Positions 26,053-33,523 of a stretch of 64,000 bases of DNA are shown here, piece after piece. The stretch covers positions 1-64,000 of the forward strand of contig JBDZVI010000002.1 in NCBI GenBank assembly GCA_040255585.1. The letters are read 5' to 3'. The position numbers were made by a program, and so were the translations under genes. A model generated the notes under the pieces. The model made no database searches and was not told where the DNA came from. It saw nothing but the letters and a program-made list of their open reading frames with translations. This DNA is from JAAYYF01 sp040255585. GTDB taxonomy: Bacteria > Deinococcota > Deinococci > Deinococcales > Trueperaceae. Position 1 is the first letter of the stretch, and each line of letters starts with the position of its first letter.

Positions 26053-26774
26053 GTTGCCCGCTTGCGCGCGACCATGACCTCGCGCTTGCCGCCCGGTGGC
26101 CCGGGAACCTTCTCTACGCCCAGACCCTCGGCGGCGAGCGCTCGGCGCACCGCCCCGGCCACGCAGAAGCTGACGAGCGCGCCTCCGGGAGCGAGGCGCC
26201 GCGTCAGGCGGCCGAGGAACGCCGGGGACCAGAGCTCCGGCGCGTTGGTCGGACCGAAGGAGTCGTGGTAGATGGCGTGTACCTGCCAGTCGCCGGCCTC
26301 CCAGGCCCCCGAGAGCGCGTCCCCGACGAACAGTTCCAGCCTCGTGCCAGCGTGCTCGAACACATGCCACCCAGCCGCCACGCTCGTGCCGAGTCCGGCG
26401 CGCCACGCGAGCAAGGCATCGGGCAGGGGCGACGGGGCCAGCAAAGCGCCGTAGCGCAGGTCACGCAGAGTCTCGGCGTTCGGCAACGCCAACTCCAGCG
26501 CGCGGTAGCGCAGCCGAGAGCCGCTCGCGCACGCGGCGTGGGCGCTCACGAGGAAGTTGAGGCCGGTACCGAACCCTACCTCGAGCACGTCCGTCGCCAC
26601 GCCCATCGCCAAGCGCGCTGCGACGCCGCTACCCTCGAGGTAGACACGCCTGGCCTCGCCGAGGGCGCCGTGGAGGGACTTGTACGACTCACCGGTTGCG
26701 GAGGTCAGGGTGCGCGAGCCGTCGGTCGTCACGACCACCGTTGGTGCGTTCCCGTTCGCCGCTGCGCCGCTCAC
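26049..26774 (-). CDS. mnmD: tRNA 5-methylaminomethyl-2-thiouridine methyltransferase, MnmD type
   Basis: 241 aa. DUF752-type SAM methyltransferase: GESYKSLHGALGEARRVYLEG, the SAM motif VLEVGFGTGLNFL, LRYRALELALPN, and YHDSFGPTNAPELWSPAFLGRL, which is the family signature. It methylates nm5(s2)U34 to mnm5(s2)U34 in tRNA anticodons. Stand-alone versions occur where MnmC is not a fusion. Together with the overlapping oxidase gene it forms a complete two-protein MnmC. Confidence 0.9.
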   Translation of the reverse strand: MSGAAANGNAPTVVVTTDGSRTLTSATGESYKSLHGALGEARRVYLEGSGVAARLAMGVATDVLEVGFGTGLNFLVSAHAACASGSRLRYRALELALPNAETLRDLRYGALLAPSPLPDALLAWRAGLGTSVAAGWHVFEHAGTRLELFVGDALSGAWEAGDWQVHAIYHDSFGPTNAPELWSPAFLGRLTRRLAPGGALVSFCVAGAVRRALAAEGLGVEKVPGPPGGKREVMVARKRAT

Positions 26775-26869
26775 GTCGCGGATGGTACCGCCTCTTCACG
26801 GTGCAGTGTTCTCACCATGTAGGGCGCTAGACTCTCTGCGTCCGCGGTTGCCGGGCAGAATACGAGAAG

Positions 26870-27906
26870 ATGCTGCGTTTCTTGGAGCTAGCTGGCGAAG
26901 CCGTCGCGAACACGTTCCGGGCCGTCGTCGGCTGGGTCGGAGACTTGTTCGGCGGGTCGTCCGACCCTACGGTATGGACCTCCACCGCCTGGTCGGTCGC
27001 CGGTCTGGGTCTATTGCTCCTTGCCCTCGTGCTGCTGCTCACGGTGGCGAGCGGGCGGCGCAGGCGGCGGAGCCTCGGGCCCGAGATGATGATGTCGCAC
27101 GGCGAGATCGTGCTGGTCGGCGAACACGACGGAGGGCTCGTTGAGAGCAGGGTCGACGGCAGCCTCGATTCTCGCCTCGAAGCTCCGGCGACGGGCAGGT
27201 ACTTGCTGAAGCTCGCCCTCAGCAACCTGAACCCCTACCCTGTGCAACTCCTCGAGCTGTCGGTGCGCACGGCTCGCGGCACGCCGGTAATAGCGGAGGC
27301 GGGCGCGGTCGTGCCGCCCAACGGCGCCGTCGACGTGATGGCCGACCTCTTCGACCTGCCTGTCGGCGACGGCGTCATCGAGCTGTACCTCTACACCAAC
27401 AAGCTGCAGGAGAAGACCTTCAAGTTCGTCGCCCCCCTCGAGTGGGAGCCCTGGGCCCACCGCTACCGCGTGAAGACCCTCGACGGCCACATCGAGCCGG
27501 CGCCGCGGCTCGCCTCCGAGGACCGCAGGCGGCTCGAACGGCAAGAGTACACGCGGGAGCGGCGGCGCGAGCAGCGCCGGGCGCTCGCCGGCTCGGCCAA
27601 GGAGAAGGTCGCTGGCCTGAGGCGCCAGATGGACGACTACCGCGCAGCCCGCGCCGAGCGTCAGCCGACTGGCCGCGCCGTCACCGACCAGGTGGGCCGC
27701 GTGTCGGCAGACCATGCGAGCCGCGNNNNNNNNNNNNNNNNNNNNNNNNNNNNNNNNNNNNNNNNNNNNNNNNNNNNNNNNNNNNNNNNNNNNNNNNNNN
27801 NNNNNNNNNNNNNNNNNNNNNNNNNGCCGAGCCGGCCCCGAGCGCTACGCCGCCGCCGCAGGAAGCCCCGCCCAAGCGCGGGCTGCAGTTCCCGGACGAG
27901 TTCTAA
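26870..27906 (+). CDS. Membrane-anchored protein of unknown function, interrupted by an assembly gap
   Basis: A short N-terminal segment and one membrane helix (about residues 43-60, LGLLLLALVLLLTVA) are followed by a basic RRRRR stop-transfer stretch, a beta-rich domain (EIVLVGEHDGG ... LYLYTNKLQEKTF), and a highly charged Arg/Glu helix (DRRRLERQEYTRERRREQRR). The N block starts at 27726. After the gap the codons GCC GAG CCG ... read a Pro-rich tail ending QFPDEF and TAA 27904-27906. The two parts are out of frame across exactly 100 Ns, as expected if the gap length is only a placeholder. Function unknown. Confidence 0.65.
27726..27825. other. Assembly gap (100 N)
   Basis: One hundred consecutive Ns, the conventional filler for a gap of unknown size. 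It falls inside a coding region whose tail is Arg/Ala/Pro-rich and likely repetitive. Gene sizes across it, and the phase of the C-terminal part, cannot be trusted. Confidence 0.98.
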
Positions 27907-27972
27907 AGAGGTCGACCGCGGTAGACCTGGGACCGTCGCCCTCGGCATATGCTGGGCGGCCGGAGGCTCCTC

Positions 27973-29085
27973 ATGAAGATCGAACGCGTGGAACTGCGCG
28001 CCTTGGCGGTAGACATCAAGTTCCGTTTCGAGACCAGCTTCGGCGTCGAACGCGACCTGCACAAGGTCCTGCTCGTCTTGCACTCGGATGGGCTCGAAGG
28101 CTACGGCGAGGTCACCGCCAACCGCGTCCCCGGCTATAGCTACGAGACCGCCGCGGTCGCATGGGCGGCCCTCGAGGAGTACATCCTGCCGCGCGTGGTC
28201 GGTCGCGACTTCCACACCCCCGCCCAACTGCTGGCCGCACTCGCCGGGATACGGGGTCACAACATGGCCGTGGCGGCGTTGGAGACGGCGTTCTGGGACC
28301 TTCAGGCCAAGGCTGCCGACCTGCCGCTGTGGCGCCTGCTCGGCGGCACGCGCGAGACGATCGAGGTCGGCGCCTCGCTCGGTATCCAGTCGACGTTGGG
28401 GGCCACGGTCGCGGAGGCGCAGCGCCATGTGGCGGAGGGGTACAAGCGCCTCAAGTTCAAGATCAAGCCCGGCTGGGACGTCGCCCCCCTCACGGCCGTG
28501 CGCGCCGCCCTGCCGGACACGCGCCTGACGGTCGACGCGAACAGCGCCTACCGGCTGACCGACGCGCGGGTCTTCCGCGAACTCGACGAGCTGGGCCTCG
28601 ACTACATCGAGCAGCCGCTGGCCTTCGACGACCTCGTGGACCACGCCAAGCTCCAGTCGCTGCTCCTAACGCCCATCTGCCTCGACGAGTCCGTGCACTC
28701 GGCGGCGGATGCCCGCAAGGGCCTCGCGCTCGACGCGGGCCGCGTCATCAACGTCAAGCTCGGGCGCGTGCGCGGCCATCTGGAGGCGCGGCGCGTGCAC
28801 GACGTCGCCTTGGCGTTCGGGGCGCCGGTATGGTGCGGCGGCATGCTCGAACTGGGCGTAGGCCGCGCGCACAACCTGCACATGAGCACGCTGGAGAACT
28901 ACACGTTGCCTGGCGATACCGCCAGCGCCAGCCGCTACTGGGGCGACGACGACATCGTCGAGCAGCGGCTCGACGCCGTGGACGGCGTGCAGCGCCTGCC
29001 CAGCGAGGGCCCGGGACTCGGCGTCACGCTACGTAAGGACCTGGTCGACCGGTTCACTGTCCGGAGCCACGTCGCGCGAGGCTGA
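27973..29085 (+). CDS. menC: o-Succinylbenzoate synthase / N-acylamino-acid racemase (enolase superfamily)
   Basis: 370 aa. Muconate-lactonising subgroup: catalytic KFKIK (the KxK motif), metal ligands in LTVDANSAY, IEQPL and CLDES, and the second catalytic lysine in INVKLGRV. Wording such as KFRFETSFGV, GYKRLKFKIKPGWDV and APVWCGGMLE is close to the well-studied Deinococcus N-acylamino-acid racemase, which also has OSBS activity for menaquinone synthesis. No other men genes are nearby, so either activity could be the physiological one. ATG 27973 follows GGAGG. The last 57 bases overlap the end of the convergent ndh gene. Confidence 0.9.
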   Translation: MKIERVELRALAVDIKFRFETSFGVERDLHKVLLVLHSDGLEGYGEVTANRVPGYSYETAAVAWAALEEYILPRVVGRDFHTPAQLLAALAGIRGHNMAVAALETAFWDLQAKAADLPLWRLLGGTRETIEVGASLGIQSTLGATVAEAQRHVAEGYKRLKFKIKPGWDVAPLTAVRAALPDTRLTVDANSAYRLTDARVFRELDELGLDYIEQPLAFDDLVDHAKLQSLLLTPICLDESVHSAADARKGLALDAGRVINVKLGRVRGHLEARRVHDVALAFGAPVWCGGMLELGVGRAHNLHMSTLENYTLPGDTASASRYWGDDDIVEQRLDAVDGVQRLPSEGPGLGVTLRKDLVDRFTVRSHVARG

Positions 29086-30399
29086 CGGGGCCGTCGGCTG
29101 CGGTTCGGCCCACGTGTCCGGTCGCGGCGTGAGGATCAGGCGCGCGTGGCGGTCGTAGGTCAGGTATTCGTAGGCCCAGCTGAAGAGCGCGGAGAAGCGG
29201 TTGCGGAAACCTGGCAAGTAGACGAGGTGCAAGAAGAGCCAACCCAGCCATCCCACGAAGCCCCTCAGCTTCAACCCTAGGAGGGCCGGCGAGAGTTCGG
29301 CCACGCCGGCGTTGCGCCCGATGATGGCCATGCTGCCGAGGTCGTGGTACTTGAACGGTGCGGCGGGCAGCTCCTGGAGTCGTCGGACGATGGCGCGAGC
29401 CACGTGCTTGCCGCCCTGGATGGCGACCTGCGCGACCTGTGGTAGGAGCTTGCCGTCCGGACCCTGGGCTCCCGCCACGTCGCCGATCGCGAAGATCTCC
29501 GGATGGCCGGGCAGGCTGAGGTCGGGCTCGACGGCGAGCCGCCAGCCGCGCTCCAAGCCCGCGCCCAGGCTCTCCGCCAGCGCCTCGCCGACCGGGTGGG
29601 CGCGCACTCCAGCGGCCCAGACGACCGTCTCGGCGGGGATGAGCTCGCCGGACCTGAGCACCACCGCGTCGGAGCGCACCTCGGCGACGGTCGACCCGAG
29701 ACGCACGTCCACACCGCGGCGGCGCAACACGCGTTCCGCGTAGCGTTGCGAGCCCGCGCTGAACGTCGGCAGCACGCCCGTGCCGGCCTCGACCACGACG
29801 ACGCGCGCCATGCGCAGGTCGAGCTCGGGGTAGTCCGCTTCCAGGACGCGGTCGAAGAGCTCGACGAGGGCACCGGCCATCTCCACCCCGGTCGGGCCCC
29901 CGCCCACCACGACGAACGTCAGGGCGCCGCGCTCGACGGCGCGCGGATCGGCCGCCGCCGCCTCGAAGCGCTTGAGGATGTGTGAGCGCAGCACCCCGGC
30001 CCGCTCCAGGCTCTTGAGCACGAAGGCGTTCTCGCGCACGCCCGGCGTGCCGAAGTCGTGGTAGACGGCGCCGGCCGCCACCACGAGGTAGTCGTAGCCG
30101 ATACGCTCGCCGCCCTTGAGGATCACTTCCTTGGCGGCCGGGTCGAAGCCGTTGACGTCGGCCTGGCGGAAGCGGAAGTTGCGCTGGCGCCTGAAGATGC
30201 CGCGGATCTGGTAGGCGATGTCTGTGCTGTCGAGCGCGGCCGTGGCCACCTGGTAGAGGAGGGGTTGGAAGGTGTGGAAGTTGTTACGGTCGATCAGCAG
30301 CACGTCGACCGGGGCGTTGGCGAGCCGCTTGGCTGCGTGCAGTCCACCGAAGCCGGCACCGATGATCACAACGCGCGGACGGTTGGGCATGACCGCCAC
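29029..30399 (-). CDS. ndh: Type II NADH:quinone oxidoreductase (NDH-2)
   Basis: 456 aa. Two Rossmann motifs: FAD site VVIIGAGFGGLHAAKRL (residues about 9-25) and NADH site VVVGGGPTGVEMAGAL (about 165). FAIGDVAG and LPQVAQVAIQGGKHVA bind FAD and quinone. The C-terminal LRGFVGWLGWLFLHLVYL..FRNRF amphipathic segment is the membrane anchor of NDH-2. It oxidises NADH and reduces quinone without proton pumping. A second in-frame ATG is at 30390. The upstream region holds a Rex-like operator, which fits control by the NADH/NAD ratio. Its 3' end overlaps menC by 57 bases. Confidence 0.94.
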   Translation of the reverse strand: MAVMPNRPRVVIIGAGFGGLHAAKRLANAPVDVLLIDRNNFHTFQPLLYQVATAALDSTDIAYQIRGIFRRQRNFRFRQADVNGFDPAAKEVILKGGERIGYDYLVVAAGAVYHDFGTPGVRENAFVLKSLERAGVLRSHILKRFEAAAADPRAVERGALTFVVVGGGPTGVEMAGALVELFDRVLEADYPELDLRMARVVVVEAGTGVLPTFSAGSQRYAERVLRRRGVDVRLGSTVAEVRSDAVVLRSGELIPAETVVWAAGVRAHPVGEALAESLGAGLERGWRLAVEPDLSLPGHPEIFAIGDVAGAQGPDGKLLPQVAQVAIQGGKHVARAIVRRLQELPAAPFKYHDLGSMAIIGRNAGVAELSPALLGLKLRGFVGWLGWLFLHLVYLPGFRNRFSALFSWAYEYLTYDRHARLILTPRPDTWAEPQPTAPSASRDVAPDSEPVDQVLT

Positions 30400-30500
30400 C
30401 TTTCACAGGGGCTCGCAGGCGCGCCGCCTAGGGCGCGAGGCCGCCGCTCCGGAGGTGCATGCGCGTCGGGCGCGTGCCTACCGAGGCGGGACGAATGCCC

Positions 30501-30520
30501 CTTGTGAAAGATTGTACAAG
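30501..30520 (-). promoter_or_regulatory. Rex-like redox operator over the ndh -10 box
   Basis: Plus-strand TTGTGAA (30502-30508), four bases, then TGTACAA (30513-30519). This matches the Rex consensus TTGTGAA-N4-TTCACAA in 12 of 14 arm positions. The minus-strand -10 candidate TACAAT (30511-30516) lies inside it. A further half-site-like CTTTCACAG stands at 30400-30408, right before the ndh start. Confidence 0.55.
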
Positions 30521-30579
30521 CATTGGCGGGATCGCGCAGCCGCTGGCGTACATACCACCTTGTCGACCGCGCGGCCGGG

Positions 30580-31422
30580 CTAGCGCGCCATCTTCAGCGC
30601 GATGCGGCGCCCGGTGGGCGTGTCGGCCAACCCGCCCTCGCCCGTCTCCCGCAGTTCCGGTGGCAACATCCGGCCGACGGCCGCCATGGCGTACACGACC
30701 TCGTCTGGCGGGATCACCGACTCGACGCCGGCCAGAGCCAGCTGCGCCGCCGATACCGCGTGCACGGCATAGAAGGCGTTGCGGGAGACGCACGGCACCT
30801 CGACGTAACCGCCCACTGGGTCGCACACCAAGCCGATGGTGTTCATCAGGGCCTGGGCGGCGGCGTGCACGCACGCGCGGGCCGTGCCGCCGAGCAACTC
30901 GGTGACGGCCGCGGCCGCCATGGCGGCGCTCGAGCCGATCTCGGCCTGGCAGCCGCCGGTGGAGCCCGCGATGAACATGCTCTTGCTGATGACCTGGCCG
31001 ATGCCGGCGGCCAGGACGAGGGGCATCACGAGGTCGGAGTCGTCGAGCCCCAGGTGGTCGGCGACGCCGATGAGCGCGCCGGGCACGGTGCCGGCGCTGC
31101 CAGCGGTCGGCGCCGCGACGATGCGACCCATGCGCGCGTTCTCCTCGTTGACGGCCATGGCGTAGGCCTGCACGCGCTTGAGGAGGGGCGCGCCTAGGGC
31201 GTCTGGAGCGTCGTTCAGGGTCTTGGCGTTCCAGCCCACCATGCCGGTACGGCTGGGCGCCGTGCTGGCGAGGCCGCGGCGGATGGAGTCGCGCATCTCC
31301 CCGATCCGCCCGAGCATGGTGGTGAGGAGGTGGCTCCTGGCGGCCCCGTCGTCGCCGAGATCGTCTTGCAGGACGAACTCGGACGCCTTGCCCTCGTACA
31401 GCATGATGTCAGCTAGCGTCAT
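30580..31422 (-). CDS. sdaAA: L-serine dehydratase, iron-sulfur-dependent, alpha subunit
   Basis: 280 aa. Converts L-serine to pyruvate and ammonia with a [4Fe-4S] cluster. Conserved segments: RTGMVGWNAKTLN, VAAPTAGSAGTVPGAL, FIAGSTGGCQAEIGSSAAMAA, MNTIGLVCDPVGGYVEVPC and SRNAF, whose cysteines (in GGCQAEIG, LVCDPV and VPCVSR) are the cluster ligands. ATG 31422 overlaps the sdaAB stop (ATGA), so the two subunits are translationally coupled, as in the two-chain enzymes of Gram-positive bacteria. Confidence 0.96.
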   Translation of the reverse strand: MTLADIMLYEGKASEFVLQDDLGDDGAARSHLLTTMLGRIGEMRDSIRRGLASTAPSRTGMVGWNAKTLNDAPDALGAPLLKRVQAYAMAVNEENARMGRIVAAPTAGSAGTVPGALIGVADHLGLDDSDLVMPLVLAAGIGQVISKSMFIAGSTGGCQAEIGSSAAMAAAAVTELLGGTARACVHAAAQALMNTIGLVCDPVGGYVEVPCVSRNAFYAVHAVSAAQLALAGVESVIPPDEVVYAMAAVGRMLPPELRETGEGGLADTPTGRRIALKMAR

Positions 31423-32171
31423 CGCGCGTCTCCATCTGCGTCCGCGCTCGCAAGCGCGGACGCCTCCGTCTCGGCGGGTGCGCCTGCCGTTACAGGCGCG
31501 TCGCCTGCCATGACCGCCGGCAGTTGCCGTAGCCAATGGATGTACGGCAGGCTGCTCAGGTAGGTGACCGCGTAATCGGCGAGCGGTCGGTCGATCTCCA
31601 TGGACAGCATGGCGTGCCCACCGCGCCGCTGACGGGCCGAGAACGCCGTGGCGATGTTGCCCTGATCGTCGGCGACGACGCTCGCGACGCGGGCGATGAC
31701 GCCCGGCCTGTCCGTGTGCAGCGCCAGCAGCGCATGGTAGGCGCCGCTCACCTGGACGTCGAAGCCGTTGACCTGGCTGATGCGCACGAACCCCGCCCCG
31801 AGGCTCGAGCCGAGTACGGAAACGTTGGCACCGTCGCCGCCGGCGCTCAACTCCATGAGCACGCTGTTCGGGTGGATGTCGCCCAGGTCGGCGGTCGTGA
31901 ACTCGTACTCAAGGCCGGCCGTCGCCGCGTGCTCGAAGGCGTCGCGGATGCGCTCGTCGTCGGGGAAGTAGCCGAGCGTGCCTGCTACCAGCGCCAGGTC
32001 GGTGCCGTGGCCCTTCGCGGTCTTGGCGAACGAGCCGTGCAGTACGAAAGTGGCGCGCCGCGGTTCGGCGCCCAGCACGTTCCGTGCGAGGAGCGCCAAG
32101 CGGCAGGCGCCCGCCGTATGCGAGCTGGAAGGCCCGACCATGACGGGGCCGATCTGGTCGAGGAGCGACAT
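31419..32171 (-). CDS. sdaAB: L-serine dehydratase, iron-sulfur-dependent, beta subunit with ACT domain
   Basis: 250 aa. The N-terminal domain has the signature GPVMVGPSSSHTAGACRLALLAR and LHGSFAKTAKGHGTDLALVAG. Residues about 148-220 are an ACT domain (LLALHTDRPGVIARVASVVADDQGNIA), normally a serine-sensing regulatory module. The last 25 residues are a low-complexity Ala/Asp/Glu tail. A TACACT -10 box (minus, 32181-32186) nine bases upstream with a GAGG site suggests a very short leader. Confidence 0.95.
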   Translation of the reverse strand: MSLLDQIGPVMVGPSSSHTAGACRLALLARNVLGAEPRRATFVLHGSFAKTAKGHGTDLALVAGTLGYFPDDERIRDAFEHAATAGLEYEFTTADLGDIHPNSVLMELSAGGDGANVSVLGSSLGAGFVRISQVNGFDVQVSGAYHALLALHTDRPGVIARVASVVADDQGNIATAFSARQRRGGHAMLSMEIDRPLADYAVTYLSSLPYIHWLRQLPAVMAGDAPVTAGAPAETEASALASADADGDAR

Positions 32172-32282
32172 GCGACCTCAAGTGTACTCGCGTCGCCGCG
32201 CCGCGCCGGTGCGGCGCGAGCGCTGTGAGAAACACGACGAACGCGCCGGGGCGCCTGCGTTACTCGGCTCGAGCCTGTCCGG

Positions 32283-32936
32283 CTACCGGGGGGTCTTGCC
32301 CGCGGCGCTCACGCCGTCCCGCTCGCCCTGCGCGGGCAGCAGCGCGGCGATCTCCAGCATCACGGCCCGCGTGAGCTCGGAGGCGTCGTCCCTCGTGCGG
32401 CCCGCGGCCGCGAGCGGCGGTCCGAACGCGACCCGGAACTTGCCGTTCTCGCGCCAGATGGCGGCGGGCAGGAGCTGGGTGCCGGCGCGCTGAGCGAGGT
32501 AGGCGGCCCCGTCCAACGCGGCGGCGTCGCCGGCGTTGCGTGTGCCCTGTACGAAGACGCCGATGGCCCTACCCTCCTTTAGGCGCCTCAGCGCCTCCTT
32601 GATGGCCCCGATGTCCTGCCCCTCCCGGTCGACCGGGAACGCGCGCAGGCCTCGCATGATCGCGCGGCTGAACGGCTTGGCGAACAGCTCCTTCTTCGCC
32701 ATGAACTCGAGCTTCCGGTTGATCGAGACGCCGACGATGGGCGGATCCCAGCTGCTCTCGTGGTTGCAGGCGACGACGAGCCCGACGCCCTGGGGAACGT
32801 TCTCAAGCCCCGTGATCCGCAGGCCGCGGAAGAGCCGGGCGTACGTGCGTACGACCCAGATAGCGGTCGGCATGAACCACTGTGGCGAGAGGAGCCACTC
32901 GAGGAAGCCGCGGCGTTGTTTGGGGCGTTCCGCCAT
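32283..32936 (-). CDS. plsC: 1-Acyl-sn-glycerol-3-phosphate acyltransferase (PlsC family)
   Basis: 217 aa. Transfers an acyl chain to lysophosphatidate in phospholipid synthesis, at the inner membrane. Block I is NHESSWDPP (NH-x4-D catalytic pair), block II FPVDREG, and block III reads VFVQGTRN, where most relatives have FPEGTR; the glutamate is glutamine here. An N-terminal hydrophobic helix precedes. It lies eight bases after the membrane-protein gene in a uvrA-led cluster. Confidence 0.88.
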   Translation of the reverse strand: MAERPKQRRGFLEWLLSPQWFMPTAIWVVRTYARLFRGLRITGLENVPQGVGLVVACNHESSWDPPIVGVSINRKLEFMAKKELFAKPFSRAIMRGLRAFPVDREGQDIGAIKEALRRLKEGRAIGVFVQGTRNAGDAAALDGAAYLAQRAGTQLLPAAIWRENGKFRVAFGPPLAAAGRTRDDASELTRAVMLEIAALLPAQGERDGVSAAGKTPR

Positions 32937-32944
32937 GCGGAGGC

Positions 32945-33523
32945 TCAGCGGACGCGCTCGGCCGGCTGGCGCCGACCGCCCTGAGGGTCGCGGCGGGGGT
33001 CGGCGATACGCGACGCGTCGCCGTCCAGGGCGGCGCGGGCCTCCCGCCGCCTATCCAGGAAGAGCGCGACGAGCACGCCGAGCGCTGCCACGAGCAGGTG
33101 CAGCGCCACCCAGGCGGCTTCGCTGACGTGCCAGGGCAGCGACACCTCGAAGAGTGGCTTCTTGGAGAGCTGCCACGACACGAGCGCCGGCGCGACGAGG
33201 AGGACGGGGGAGAGGACGAGCGCGCCGTAGCGCCAGCCGAACTCGAGCCCGAGCATGGCGAGCAGGTTGCCGCTCAGCACGATGGGGAGCATGACGAGCC
33301 AGTCCGGGTCGCCGCCGATGAGCCCGAACGGCGGAGCGAGCAGGGCGCATAGGTAGGCGACGGGCATGCCGGCGGCGGAGAAGCCGAGGTAGGCCGACAG
33401 CATGATGCCGAGGCTCCTGAACACGGCCGGCATCGGCGCCACGGCGCACACGATGGCGGCGAGAACGAAGAACACCCCGGCGAAGAGGCGTTGCGGCATG
33501 GGCGCCTTGCGGATCATGCTCAT
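32945..33523 (-). CDS. Multi-spanning membrane protein of unknown function
   Basis: 192 aa with about five hydrophobic helices (residues 12-32, 35-60, 75-92, 100-117, 137-157) and a charged Arg/Asp-rich C-terminal tail of about 35 residues. No family motif is recognised. The ATG overlaps the uvrA stop (ATGA), so it is expressed from the uvrA transcript, and plsC follows after eight bases. Confidence 0.7.
   Translation of the reverse strand: MSMIRKAPMPQRLFAGVFFVLAAIVCAVAPMPAVFRSLGIMLSAYLGFSAAGMPVAYLCALLAPPFGLIGGDPDWLVMLPIVLSGNLLAMLGLEFGWRYGALVLSPVLLVAPALVSWQLSKKPLFEVSLPWHVSEAAWVALHLLVAALGVLVALFLDRRREARAALDGDASRIADPRRDPQGGRRQPAERVR

Noticed and set aside
32197..32218. 8-bp GC hairpin between sdaAB and plsC as a terminator
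   Set aside because: No T-run follows on either strand, and such stems are common by chance in this base composition.
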